Part shown: positions 50,694 through 59,124 of the stretch, piece after piece | Layout of the letters: the number at the start of each line of letters is the position of its first letter | How positions within the stretch are numbered: the first letter of the stretch is position 1 | Assembly (NCBI GenBank): GCA_910576555.1 | Contig: CAJTIY010000001.1 | Span: 248,001-312,000, forward strand | Source of the DNA: an uncultured Alistipes sp. | GTDB lineage: Bacteria; Bacteroidota; Bacteroidia; Bacteroidales; Rikenellaceae | Direction of reading: 5' to 3' | Length of the DNA: 64,000 nt | Made by a program: the position numbers and the translations under genes | The notes under the pieces: model-generated | The model's database searches: none | Seen by the model: the letters and a program-made list of their open reading frames with translations, nothing else | Told to the model about the DNA's origin: nothing

Positions 50694-51617
50694 TTATTTG
50701 TTCACCTGAAACTTCGTCACGCCCTCCTTGAGGAAGCCGACGACCTGACGGGCGGCGGCCAGACCGGCATTGAGGTTGGCCTCGGCGGTCTCGGCGCCCA
50801 TCTTCTTGGGCGTGGCGAAGACCCGCTTGCCGAACTTCTCGTCCAGCTCGGCCTGCGTCGCCGCGGCGATGTCAGTCACATACTTCAGATCCTCGCGCTC
50901 GGACAGCGCACGCGCGAGCCCCTCCTCGTCGATCACCTCCTTGCGGGCGGTGTTGACCAGCGTCGCGCCCTTCGGCATCGACATCAGGCGCTCGTAGCCG
51001 ATCGAGCCCTTCGTCTCGGCCGTGGCGGGGATGTGCAACGAAAGGAAGTCGGCGCGCTCGTAGAGCTCCTCGACCGAGGAGAGACGCTCCACGCCGTCGG
51101 CAGCGAAGAGGGCCTCATCGGTGATGAACGGATCAAACGCCACCACCTTCATGCCCAGCGCCTTGCCCTTCAGACCGACCAGACGGCCGACATTGCCGTA
51201 GGCGTGGATGCCGAGCGTCTTGCCCTGCAGCTCGGAGCCCGTGCCGGGCGTAAAGCGGTTGCGCGACATGAAGATCATCAGCGCCAGTGCCAGCTCGGCC
51301 ACGGCGTTGGAGTTCTGCCCCGGGGTGTTCATCACCACGATGCCGCGTGCGGTCGCAGCGGCGAGGTCGACGTTGTCGTAGCCGGCGCCCGCACGCACGA
51401 CGATGCGCAGCCGCGGCGCTGCGGCGATCACTTCGGCGGTCACCTTGTCGCTGCGGACGATCAGCGCCTCGGCATCGGCCACAGCGTCCAACAATTGTGC
51501 CTTATCGGTGTATTTTTCGAGCAGTTTCAACGTATAACCCGCCTGCTCGACGATCGAACGGATGCCCTCCACGGCCTTCTTGGCGAAGGGCTTCTCGGTT
51601 GCTACCAGTACATTCAT
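50694..51617 (-). CDS. serA: D-3-phosphoglycerate dehydrogenase, short form
   Basis: A 307-residue NAD-dependent enzyme for the first step of serine synthesis. It has the 2-hydroxyacid dehydrogenase layout: substrate domain, then a Rossmann fold (LGIHAYGNVGRLVGLKGKAL; the first Gly of GxGxxG is replaced by Ala), and the catalytic Arg near VVRAGAGYDNVDL. It lacks the C-terminal ACT domain that gives serine feedback in longer SerA proteins. It is nine bases after serC and cotranscribed with it. Confidence 0.9.
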   Translation of the reverse strand: MNVLVATEKPFAKKAVEGIRSIVEQAGYTLKLLEKYTDKAQLLDAVADAEALIVRSDKVTAEVIAAAPRLRIVVRAGAGYDNVDLAAATARGIVVMNTPGQNSNAVAELALALMIFMSRNRFTPGTGSELQGKTLGIHAYGNVGRLVGLKGKALGMKVVAFDPFITDEALFAADGVERLSSVEELYERADFLSLHIPATAETKGSIGYERLMSMPKGATLVNTARKEVIDEEGLARALSEREDLKYVTDIAAATQAELDEKFGKRVFATPKKMGAETAEANLNAGLAAARQVVGFLKEGVTKFQVNK

Positions 51618-51626
51618 GGCTTCCGG

Positions 51627-52703
51627 TTATTTGACGTGCGACTTCGCGAACTCCTGCATGCAGGCCACCAGCGCCTCGACGCTCTCCTTCGGCAGGGCGT
51701 TGTAGCACGAAGCGCGGAAACCGCCCACCAGACGGTGGCCCTTGATGCCGACCATGCCCCGCTCGGTGGCGTAGGCCATGAACTCGGGAGCCAGCTCCTC
51801 GTAGCCTTCGGCCATGACGAAACAGATGTTCATGAGCGAACGATCCTCCTTCACGACCGTACCGCGGAAGAGCGGGTTGCGGTCGATCTCGTCGTAGAGC
51901 AGCTGCGCCTTCTCGACGTTGCGTCGATGGATCTCCTCCACGCCGCCGATCGACTTGAGCCACTTGAGCGTCTCCTTCAGCACGTAGATCGGGAACACAG
52001 GCGGGGTGTTGAACATCGAATTGTTCTCCACGTGGGTGCGGAACGACGCCATCGTCGGCAGGTCGCGGACGATGCGATCGAGCATGTCCTCGCGGATGAT
52101 GGCGAAGACCGCGCCCGCAGGCGCCAGATTCTTCTGGGCGCCGCCGTAGATCATCGCGTATTTCGATACGTCGACCGGACGCGACAGGATGTCCGACGAC
52201 ATGTCGGCAATCAGAGGCACCGGCGAATCGATGTCCTCGTGGTACTCCGTGCCGTAGATCGTATTGTTGGAGGTGATGTGCAGGTAATCGAGATCCTCGG
52301 GAATCGCGAACCCTTTGGGTATATAGGTGAAGTCGCGGTCCTCCGAGGTGGCCAGCACCTCGACCTCGCCGTAACGCTTCGCCTCCTTGATCGCCTTCTT
52401 CGACCATACGCCCGTATTGACGTAACCGGCCTTCCGGCCGAGGAAGTTGGCAGCCACCTCGTAAAACATCGTGCTGGCTCCGCCGCCCACGTAGAAGATC
52501 TTATAGTTGTCGGGCACATGCAGCAGCTCGCGGAACAACGCGTCGGCTTCGGCCATCACCGCGTCGAAATCCTTCGTGCGGTGCGAGATCGAAAGCAGGG
52601 AGAGACCCGAGCCGTTGAAATCGAGAATCGCCTCGGCGGCGTTGCGGATAACCACATCCGGCAGGATCGACGGGCCGGCGTTGAAATTGTGCTTCTTGAT
52701 CAT
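51627..52703 (-). CDS. serC: Phosphoserine aminotransferase
   Basis: A 358-residue PLP enzyme that converts 3-phosphohydroxypyruvate to phosphoserine; it also serves PLP synthesis in some bacteria. It starts MIKKHNFNAGPSILPDVVIR. The PLP-lysine segment is AMIYGGAQKNLAPAG, and substrate-binding RTHVENNSMFNTPPVFPIYV follows. Length is normal. It is the first gene of the serC-serA-DUF1015 operon, with a strong promoter. Confidence 0.96.
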   Translation of the reverse strand: MIKKHNFNAGPSILPDVVIRNAAEAILDFNGSGLSLLSISHRTKDFDAVMAEADALFRELLHVPDNYKIFYVGGGASTMFYEVAANFLGRKAGYVNTGVWSKKAIKEAKRYGEVEVLATSEDRDFTYIPKGFAIPEDLDYLHITSNNTIYGTEYHEDIDSPVPLIADMSSDILSRPVDVSKYAMIYGGAQKNLAPAGAVFAIIREDMLDRIVRDLPTMASFRTHVENNSMFNTPPVFPIYVLKETLKWLKSIGGVEEIHRRNVEKAQLLYDEIDRNPLFRGTVVKEDRSLMNICFVMAEGYEELAPEFMAYATERGMVGIKGHRLVGGFRASCYNALPKESVEALVACMQEFAKSHVK

Positions 52704-52754
52704 GATTCGTATGGGATTTTGGGGTTTCGATTACGATCTGTTAGTTTACTAACA

Positions 52755-52762
52755 CAAATATA
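52755..52762 (-). promoter_or_regulatory. Promoter of the serC operon
   Basis: TATATTTG on the minus strand with TTTG 19 bases upstream, a full -33/-7 match. Transcription is expected near 52748. Confidence 0.75.
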
Positions 52763-52845
52763 GGCAAAATTTTCATGCAAACAAATCCGCCGCGAATAAT
52801 TTTCACTTGCCGCGGGGAAGCCTCGCCTTTTTGATTTGTTTTTAT

Positions 52846-52853
52846 TAATTTTG
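52846..52853 (+). promoter_or_regulatory. Promoter -7 box of the yicC operon
   Basis: TAATTTTG, 22 bases before the ATG at 52876; the TTGATTTG upstream is a suitable -33 region. Confidence 0.65.
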
Positions 52854-52875
52854 TCGCCGTTAATGTCGACAGACC

Positions 52876-53760
52876 ATGATCAAATCCATGACGGGCTTCG
52901 GTAAGGCCGAAGCCGCTTTCGGAACCAAGAAAATAACGGTGGAGCTCCGTTCGCTCAACTCCAAGCAGCTCGACCTCAACCTGCGCCTGCCGGCCGTCTA
53001 CCGACAGGCCGAGTACGACATCCGCCGGGCACTGACCCGCGCGCTGGTGCGCGGCAAGGTCGATGCGTTCGTGACGGTCGAATCGCAGCGCACGGAGACC
53101 TCGGCCCACATCAACCGGGAGGCATTCGCCGCCTATGCCGCGCAGCTGCGCGACGCGGCGCAGGCCGCCGGGCTCGAGACCGCCGCCGCAGGGTGGGAGA
53201 GCGCTGCGCTGCAGAGCATCCTGCGTCTGCCCGACGTGGTATCGACTGAAGCGGAGACGGTGGGCGAGGAGGAGCTGGCGACGCTCATGGCGACCGTCGA
53301 GACGGCCTGCGCCCGCCTCGACGCCTTCCGCGAGCAGGAGGGCGCCACGCTGATCGCCGACCTGCTGCGCCGCGTCGACCTGATCGAGGGCTACAAGGAG
53401 CAGGTCGTGCCCTTCGAGCAGGCCCGCACCGAGACGGTCCGCGCCCGCATCCTCGACGGAGTGGCCAAGCTGAAGGTCGATGTCGATTCCAACCGGCTGG
53501 AGCAGGAGATGATCTTCTACATCGAGAAGCTCGACATCACCGAGGAGAAAGTGCGCCTCGCCAATCACTGCCGCTACTTCCGCGAAGTCGCCGCCGAGGA
53601 GGAGGGCGCCGGCCGCAAGCTCGGCTTCATCGCGCAGGAGATGGGCCGCGAGATCAACACGATGGGGTCGAAGGCCAACGAAACGAACATCCAGCGCCTC
53701 GTCGTGCAGATGAAGGACGAGCTGGAGAAGATCAAGGAGCAGGTGCTCAACATCCTCTGA
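52876..53760 (+). CDS. YicC/YloC-family endoribonuclease
   Basis: A 294-residue protein with the invariant start MIKSMTGFGKAE, the helical middle, and the conserved C-terminal DUF1732 segment (KLGFIAQEMGREINTMGSKA, EQVLNIL). The family cleaves RNA, in E. coli affecting small RNAs. It is first in a long run of same-strand genes (yicC, gmk, nadD, ddl). Confidence 0.94.
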   Translation: MIKSMTGFGKAEAAFGTKKITVELRSLNSKQLDLNLRLPAVYRQAEYDIRRALTRALVRGKVDAFVTVESQRTETSAHINREAFAAYAAQLRDAAQAAGLETAAAGWESAALQSILRLPDVVSTEAETVGEEELATLMATVETACARLDAFREQEGATLIADLLRRVDLIEGYKEQVVPFEQARTETVRARILDGVAKLKVDVDSNRLEQEMIFYIEKLDITEEKVRLANHCRYFREVAAEEEGAGRKLGFIAQEMGREINTMGSKANETNIQRLVVQMKDELEKIKEQVLNIL

Positions 53761-53828
53761 CCGTACGCGCCGTCGCGGCCGAATCGCCGGACCGCGCGGC
53801 GCACAAACAAGAATCGATTCGCACACAC

Positions 53829-54392
53829 ATGGGCAAAGTACTCATATTTTCCGCACCCAGCGGCTCGGGCAAGACGACGATCGTCCGCGCCCTGCTGGCA
53901 CGTTTTCCCCAGCTGGAATTCTCCGTATCGGCCACCAGCCGCGCCCCGCGCGGCACGGAGCGCGACGGCGTCGACTACCACTTCCTCTCGCAGGAGGAGT
54001 TCGCGCACGCCGTGGCCGAAAACCGCTTCGTGGAGTGGGAGGAGGTCTACGCCGGGACCTGCTACGGGACCCTGCGCTCGGAAGTGGAGCGCATCTGGGA
54101 CAAGGGCCACGTCATCGTCTTCGACGTCGACGTGATCGGAGGCATCAACCTCAAACGCATCTTCGGCGACGCAGCCCTGTCGCTCTTCATCATGCCCCCG
54201 TCGGTCGAGGAGCTGCGCCGCCGCCTCGTGGGCCGCGGCACCGATGCCCCGGAGGTGATCGACCGCCGCGTGGCGAAAGCCGAATTCGAGCTGACGAAAG
54301 CGCCCGAATTCGACCGCACGGTCGTTAACGACGAACTCGACGCGGCGATCGCCGAGGCTTCGCGCCTGCTCGCCGACTTCATCGAAGCGTAG
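53829..54392 (+). CDS. gmk: Guanylate kinase
   Basis: A 187-residue enzyme that phosphorylates GMP to GDP. The P-loop is FSAPSGSGKTTIVRALL. The GMP-binding part is VSATSRAPRGTERDGVDYHF, with VEWEEVYAGTCYGT typical of the family. Length is normal. It follows yicC, the usual order across bacteria. Confidence 0.97.
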   Translation: MGKVLIFSAPSGSGKTTIVRALLARFPQLEFSVSATSRAPRGTERDGVDYHFLSQEEFAHAVAENRFVEWEEVYAGTCYGTLRSEVERIWDKGHVIVFDVDVIGGINLKRIFGDAALSLFIMPPSVEELRRRLVGRGTDAPEVIDRRVAKAEFELTKAPEFDRTVVNDELDAAIAEASRLLADFIEA

Positions 54393-54396
54393 GGCC

Positions 54397-55206
54397 ATGA
54401 AACGCGTGATGCTCTACTTCGGGTCGTTCAACCCGGTGCACAAAGGCCACATCGCTCTGGCCGAATATGCGCTCGAGCGCGATCTGTGCGACGAGGTCGT
54501 GCTCGTCGTATCGCCCCAGAGCCCCTACAAGCAGCAGGAGGAGCTGGCGCCCGAACTCGACCGCTTCGAGATGGCCGAGCTCGCCTGCAAGGCTTCGCGC
54601 CACCCCGAGCGGATCAAGCCCTCGGTCGTGGAGTTCCTGCTGCCGAAGCCCTCCTATACGATCGACACGCTGCGCTACCTGGCCGAAAACTTCGGCGCCG
54701 AGATGCGCTTCTCGATCCTCATGGGCGCCGATCAGCTCGCGGCGCTCGACGGCTGGAAGGAGTACGAACGGGTGCTCGAATACCCCGTCTTCGTCTACCC
54801 GCGGCGCGGCGCCGACACGATGCGCTTCCGCGACCGGGTCACGATGCTGGAGGAGGCTCCGCTGCAGGAGTTCTCGGCGACGGACGTCCGCGACCGCATC
54901 GGGCGCGGCGAGGACACGACCGCGATGCTGGCGCCCGACGTGGCGAAGTACATCCGCCGCAAAGGGCTTTGGAGCCCTGCGATGCGCATCGCGGCCCTCT
55001 CGGCCCGGATCGACGCCGCGCCCGACGACACGGAGCTCTACGTCGAACGGGGCAAGCTCCGCTACCGCACGGGAGCATGGGGCGAGGCGCTCAACGACTT
55101 CAACCGTGCGCTGCGCATCGACCCGGAGCACACCGAGGCGCGCGAATTCGCCCGCATGATACGGGAGATTCTCGAATTCCGCTACAAGGACATCTACAAC
55201 CCCTGA
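54397..55206 (+). CDS. nadD: Nicotinate-nucleotide adenylyltransferase with a C-terminal TPR extension
   Basis: NadD makes deamido-NAD from nicotinate mononucleotide and ATP. Residues 1-about 195 are the enzyme: FGSFNPVHKGHIALAEYAL with the HxGH site, and EFSATDVRDRIGRGEDT with the ISxTxxR-like motif. The protein then continues another 75 residues (AALSARIDAAPDDTELYVER, LNDFNRALRIDPEHTEA, FRYKDIYNP) as a TPR repeat, making 269 residues against a usual 190. The fusion is in one uninterrupted frame. It starts four bases after gmk. Confidence 0.92.
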   Translation: MKRVMLYFGSFNPVHKGHIALAEYALERDLCDEVVLVVSPQSPYKQQEELAPELDRFEMAELACKASRHPERIKPSVVEFLLPKPSYTIDTLRYLAENFGAEMRFSILMGADQLAALDGWKEYERVLEYPVFVYPRRGADTMRFRDRVTMLEEAPLQEFSATDVRDRIGRGEDTTAMLAPDVAKYIRRKGLWSPAMRIAALSARIDAAPDDTELYVERGKLRYRTGAWGEALNDFNRALRIDPEHTEAREFARMIREILEFRYKDIYNP

Positions 55207-55237
55207 CAGAACAGAGAACAAGGAAGAAACGAACACG

Positions 55238-56224
55238 ATGGAAAAACTGCAAATCGCGCTGCTCGCCGGCGGAGACTCCTCCGAGCGGGAGATCGCGCTA
55301 CAGAGCGCCGCACAGATCGAAGCGGCGCTCGATCGCGGAAAATACGACGTCACGCTCGTCGACCTGCACGGGCGCGACTGGCACCACACCACGCCCGACG
55401 GTCGCTCGTGGCAGGTGGACAAGAACGACTTCTCGCTCACGGTCGACGGCCGTCGCCGCACGTTCGACTATGCGCTGATCGTCATCCACGGCACGCCGGG
55501 CGAGGACGGCCGCCTGCAGGGCTATCTCGACATGATGGGCATCCCGTACTCGTCGTGCTCGATGACCTCGTCGGTGGTGACCTTCGACAAGATCACGACC
55601 AAGCGCACGCTCGCCGGCCACGGATTCAACCTCGCCCGCGAGGTGTTCCTGCAGCGCGGAGAGCCCTGCGACGCCGAGGCGATCGTCGCCCGGCTGGGAC
55701 TGCCGCTCTTCGTGAAGCCCAACGCCAGCGGCTCGTCGTTCGGCGTGACGAAGGTCCGCACGGCCGACGCGCTCCCCGCAGCGCTCGAAGCGGCCTTCGC
55801 CGAGAGCGACGGCGTCCTCATCGAGGAGTGCATCGCAGGACGGGAGATCGGCTGCGGCATCCTCGTGACGAAGGAGCGGGAGTACGTATTCCCCGAAACG
55901 GAGATCGTCCCCGAAAACGACTTCTTCGACTACGAAGCCAAATACACGGCCGGCCACTCGGCGGAGATCACGCCCGCACGGATCGCGCAGGAGGTGCGCG
56001 ACGAGCTCAACCGCATGACCCGCGCCGCCTACCGGTTGTGCCGCTGCTCGGGCGTCGTACGCGTCGACTTCATCGTCACGCCCGAGGGCAAGCCCTATTT
56101 CATCGAGTTGAACTCCATTCCGGGCATGAGCGCCGGTAGCATCGTTCCCAAGCAGGTGGCTGCCATGGGCATGACGATCGGCGAGCTCTACGATCGGATC
56201 ATCGACGACACGCGCCGCAAATGA
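55238..56224 (+). CDS. ddl: D-alanine--D-alanine ligase
   Basis: A 328-residue ATP-grasp ligase for the peptidoglycan D-Ala-D-Ala dipeptide. It starts KLQIALLAGGDSSEREIALQ. The ATP-grasp core has LPLFVKPNASGSSFGVTKVR and GVVRVDFIVTPEGKPYFIEL, then NSIPGMSAGSIVPKQ. Length is slightly short but complete. Its last four bases overlap the next start (ATGA). Confidence 0.96.
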   Translation: MEKLQIALLAGGDSSEREIALQSAAQIEAALDRGKYDVTLVDLHGRDWHHTTPDGRSWQVDKNDFSLTVDGRRRTFDYALIVIHGTPGEDGRLQGYLDMMGIPYSSCSMTSSVVTFDKITTKRTLAGHGFNLAREVFLQRGEPCDAEAIVARLGLPLFVKPNASGSSFGVTKVRTADALPAALEAAFAESDGVLIEECIAGREIGCGILVTKEREYVFPETEIVPENDFFDYEAKYTAGHSAEITPARIAQEVRDELNRMTRAAYRLCRCSGVVRVDFIVTPEGKPYFIELNSIPGMSAGSIVPKQVAAMGMTIGELYDRIIDDTRRK

Positions 56225-56793
56225 TCGAGATCGACGACAAAATCGTGAGCGCCGATCTGCTGCGCGAAGGCTTCGCCTGCGACATCGCGCAGTGCAAGGG
56301 CATCTGCTGCGTGGAGGGCAACGCAGGGGCTCCGCTGGAGATCGACGAAGTGGATATCCTCGAGGAGGAGTATCCGCACTACAAGCCCTACATGACCCCG
56401 AAGGGAATCGAGGCCGTCGAACGGCAGGGATTCATGGTGGTGGACAGCGACGGCGACTACACCACGCCGCTGGTCGACGACGCCGAGTGCGCCTACGCCT
56501 ACACGGAGAACGGCATCACGCTCTGCGCCATCGAGAAGGCGTGGGCCGAAGGCGAAACGACCTTCCGCAAGCCGATCTCGTGCCACCTCTATCCGATCCG
56601 GCTGATGCGCTTCTCGAACGGTACGATCGGGCTGAACTACCACCGCTGGTCGGTCTGCTCCGCTGCGCGCGCCTGCGGTGCGAAGAAGGGCATTCCGGTC
56701 TACAAGTCGCTGCGCGAACCGATCGTCCGCCGCTTCGGCGAGGAGTTCTACGAGGCGCTGGACGCTGCTGCGGAGCTGCTCCGCAAACCCTGA
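56221..56793 (+). CDS. DUF3109-family protein
   Basis: A 190-residue cytosolic protein with the family start MIEIDDKIVSADLLREGFAC and several conserved Cys (CDIAQCKGICC; CAIEKAWAEGETTFRKPISC; RWSVCSAARACG) that probably bind metal or an iron-sulfur cluster. Function is unknown. The overlap with ddl means the two are coupled. Confidence 0.88.
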   Translation: MIEIDDKIVSADLLREGFACDIAQCKGICCVEGNAGAPLEIDEVDILEEEYPHYKPYMTPKGIEAVERQGFMVVDSDGDYTTPLVDDAECAYAYTENGITLCAIEKAWAEGETTFRKPISCHLYPIRLMRFSNGTIGLNYHRWSVCSAARACGAKKGIPVYKSLREPIVRRFGEEFYEALDAAAELLRKP

Positions 56794-56873
56794 CGAAGCC
56801 GTTCCGAAGGAGCCCGCGACGCAAGGAGGCTCCCGACGAACCCGGGCATAAGAGTTACGAAACGAACAGACCT

Positions 56874-58073
56874 ATGAAAAAATACATCCTTACCTGCCTC
56901 GCCCTCGCGACCGTCTGCGGCGCGTCGGCACGCAAACCACGTACTGCACGCACGCAGGAGAGCGCGGCCCGCGAGGCCGCGACGCGCGACTCGCTGCGCT
57001 GCGCCGCCGAAACGCTGCTCCGGCAGGTCGACTCGCTGGAGACGGCGCTCCTCTGCGCCCGCGCGGCGGCAACCGAAACGACAGCACAGAGGGAGCCGGC
57101 AGCCCCCGCGATCGATCCCGAGCAGGCCGCCGCCGACTCTATCGCCTCCGTCCGCGAACGGTTGCGACCGACGCGCATCCGTTCGACCTTCGACACGCAC
57201 GAACTCACGGTTCTCGACACGCTGGCGACGGACAACGACGCCGTGCAGGTGATCCTCTACAGCAACAATTCGTGGCGGTACGCCATCAACCGCGAGGTGA
57301 TGCGCGACGAAAGCATCTTCGAGAAGTACTGGGACACGACGACGCTCTTTCCCTACCGCGAAGTCGACATGTCGGCGATGCCCTCGTCGGTGGTGATCGA
57401 ACTGCTCGACTCGGTGACGAGCTACCACTGTCCCTATCAGGGCTCGGTACACCCGCGCGGCAAATACGGTCCGCGGCGCCGCCGTCAGCATCAGGGCATC
57501 GACCTGCCGCTCAAGACGGGCGATCCGATCTACGCCACCTTCTCGGGACGCGTCCGCATCTCGGAGTACAACCGCGGCGGCTACGGCAACCTCGTCATCA
57601 TCCGCCACGACAACGGGTTGGAGACCTACTACGGCCACCTTTCGGAACGCAAGGTCGAACCGAACCAGTGGGTAGAGGCGGGCCAGATCATCGGTCTGGG
57701 CGGCTCGACGGGCCGTTCGACGGGTCCGCATCTCCACTTCGAGACCCGTTACTACGGCCAATCGTTCGATCCCGAACGGCTGATCGACTTCCGCAGCGGC
57801 GAGCTGTGCCGCGACATGTTCCTGCTCAAGAAGTCCTATTTCAGCATCCACTCGAAAGCGGGGCAGGACTTCGAGGACGAAATCGCCAACGAGGAGCAGG
57901 ACAAGAAGGAGGATGCTGAGAAGGCCGCCATGCGCTACCACAAGATCCGCTCGGGCGATACGCTGGGCGCCATCGCCCGCCGCTACGGCACGACGGTGAA
58001 CAACATCTGTCGCCTGAACGGCATCAAGTCGACCACCGTGCTGCGTATCGGCCGCACGCTGCGGGTGCGGTAG
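56874..58073 (+). CDS. M23-family peptidoglycan endopeptidase with LysM
   Basis: A 399-residue envelope enzyme with a signal peptide (MKKYILTCLALATVCGASA), an Ala-rich helical linker, an M23 (LytM) domain at residues about 185-315, and a C-terminal LysM (YHKIRSGDTLGAIARRYGTT ... LRIGRTLRVR). Zinc ligands are visible in HQGIDLPLKTGDPIYATFSG and PHLHFETRY (HxH); the first motif lacks none of the usual residues. It should cut peptidoglycan cross-links during growth or division. It lies 80 bases behind the DUF3109 gene and ends in a terminator. Confidence 0.92.
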   Translation: MKKYILTCLALATVCGASARKPRTARTQESAAREAATRDSLRCAAETLLRQVDSLETALLCARAAATETTAQREPAAPAIDPEQAAADSIASVRERLRPTRIRSTFDTHELTVLDTLATDNDAVQVILYSNNSWRYAINREVMRDESIFEKYWDTTTLFPYREVDMSAMPSSVVIELLDSVTSYHCPYQGSVHPRGKYGPRRRRQHQGIDLPLKTGDPIYATFSGRVRISEYNRGGYGNLVIIRHDNGLETYYGHLSERKVEPNQWVEAGQIIGLGGSTGRSTGPHLHFETRYYGQSFDPERLIDFRSGELCRDMFLLKKSYFSIHSKAGQDFEDEIANEEQDKKEDAEKAAMRYHKIRSGDTLGAIARRYGTTVNNICRLNGIKSTTVLRIGRTLRVR

Positions 58074-58110
58074 GGGAGTCTTCGGAACCGCTCCGCCGAA
58101 AACACAAACA

Positions 58111-58139
58111 CCCGGGACGCACTCCGCCGTCCCGGGTTT
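58111..58139 (+). terminator. Terminator of the M23 peptidase gene
   Basis: A 9-bp GC stem (58111-58119 with 58128-58136) followed by TTT, 38 bases past the stop. Confidence 0.7.
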
Positions 58140-58176
58140 CGCATTTCCCGGGCTTGCTTTTGCAGGCGACAAGCGC

Positions 58177-58184
58177 TATCTTTG
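58177..58184 (+). promoter_or_regulatory. Promoter of truA
   Basis: TATCTTTG with TTG 20 bases upstream, a full Bacteroidetes promoter. The leader to the ATG at 58202 is about 11 bases. Confidence 0.7.
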
Positions 58185-58201
58185 TCGGAAAATCCGGTGC
58201 G

Positions 58202-58978
58202 ATGCGTTATTTTCTCGAACTGCGGTACGACGGTGCCGCCTACTGCGGCTGGCAACGGCAACCCGATCAGCCCTCGGTGCAACAGACCCTCGAACGGGCG
58301 CTCTCCACGCTGCTGCGCGAGGAGGTGCAGGTGACGGGCGCCGGGCGCACGGACACGGGTGTCAACGCCTCCTACTACGTCGCCCATTGCGATGTCGCGA
58401 TTCCGGTGGCCGACCCCGCACAGCTGCTCTACAAGCTCGATTTCCTGCTTCCGGGCGACATCGCCGTGGCTTCGATCACCCCCGTGGCCGACACGGCGCA
58501 CGCCCGGTTCGACGCCCGCGAGCGCGAATACCGCTACTTCATCGAACCCCGCAAGAATCCCTTCACACGCCATACAGCATGGCAATACCGCGTGCCGCTC
58601 GACACGGACCGGATGAACGAGGCGGCTGCCTCGCTGCTCGAATTCGACGACTTCACCTCGTTCGCCAAACTCAACTCCAACAACCGGACGAACATCTGCC
58701 GCATCGTACACGCCGCATGGACCGTCGAGGCGGAAGGAACGCTGCGCTTCACGATCCGCGCCGATCGGTTCCTGCGCAACATGGTGCGGGCGATCGTCGG
58801 AACGCTGGTCGACGTGGGAAGGGGACGCTATACGCCCGAGGAGTTCCGCGCGATCGTCGCGAGCCGCGACCTCTCGCGATCGAGCGGCGGCGTACCGGCG
58901 CAGGGGCTCTTCCTAAGCGACGTACGCTACCCGGCCGAGATCTTCGAGCGGCGCATGCCGCACGACCGCATCCTCTGA
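58202..58978 (+). CDS. truA: tRNA pseudouridine(38-40) synthase
   Basis: A 258-residue enzyme that forms pseudouridine in the anticodon arm of tRNA. It starts MRYFLELRYDGAAYCGWQRQ. The catalytic Asp lies in GAGRTDTGVNA. It ends with the conserved FLRNMVRAIVGTLVDVGRG and GLFLSDVRYP. Length is normal. Confidence 0.96.
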   Translation: MRYFLELRYDGAAYCGWQRQPDQPSVQQTLERALSTLLREEVQVTGAGRTDTGVNASYYVAHCDVAIPVADPAQLLYKLDFLLPGDIAVASITPVADTAHARFDAREREYRYFIEPRKNPFTRHTAWQYRVPLDTDRMNEAAASLLEFDDFTSFAKLNSNNRTNICRIVHAAWTVEAEGTLRFTIRADRFLRNMVRAIVGTLVDVGRGRYTPEEFRAIVASRDLSRSSGGVPAQGLFLSDVRYPAEIFERRMPHDRIL

Positions 58979-59066
58979 TGGATTCGGGCCGTGCACAGGA
59001 GACGATCCGCCCTGCGAAAAGGCCCTCCCGCGGTCTGTTTTCAAGCCGCCTTCGATATACAGACGA

Positions 59067-59101
59067 AAAAGAGAGTTCCTCGTACGGAGGAACTCTCTTT
59101 T
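59067..59101. terminator. Bidirectional terminator between truA and lpdA
   Basis: A perfect 15-bp stem (59067-59081 with 59087-59101) with AAAA/TTTT ends and a five-base loop, between convergent genes. Confidence 0.85.
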
Positions 59102-59124
59102 ACTATGTGCGGTGCGTCGTCCCG

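Noticed and set aside
47707..50709. A 1000-codon plus-strand frame across the vor and DUF1015 genes.
   Set aside because: It spans several real minus-strand genes and the gaps between them; no motif or plausible start signal.
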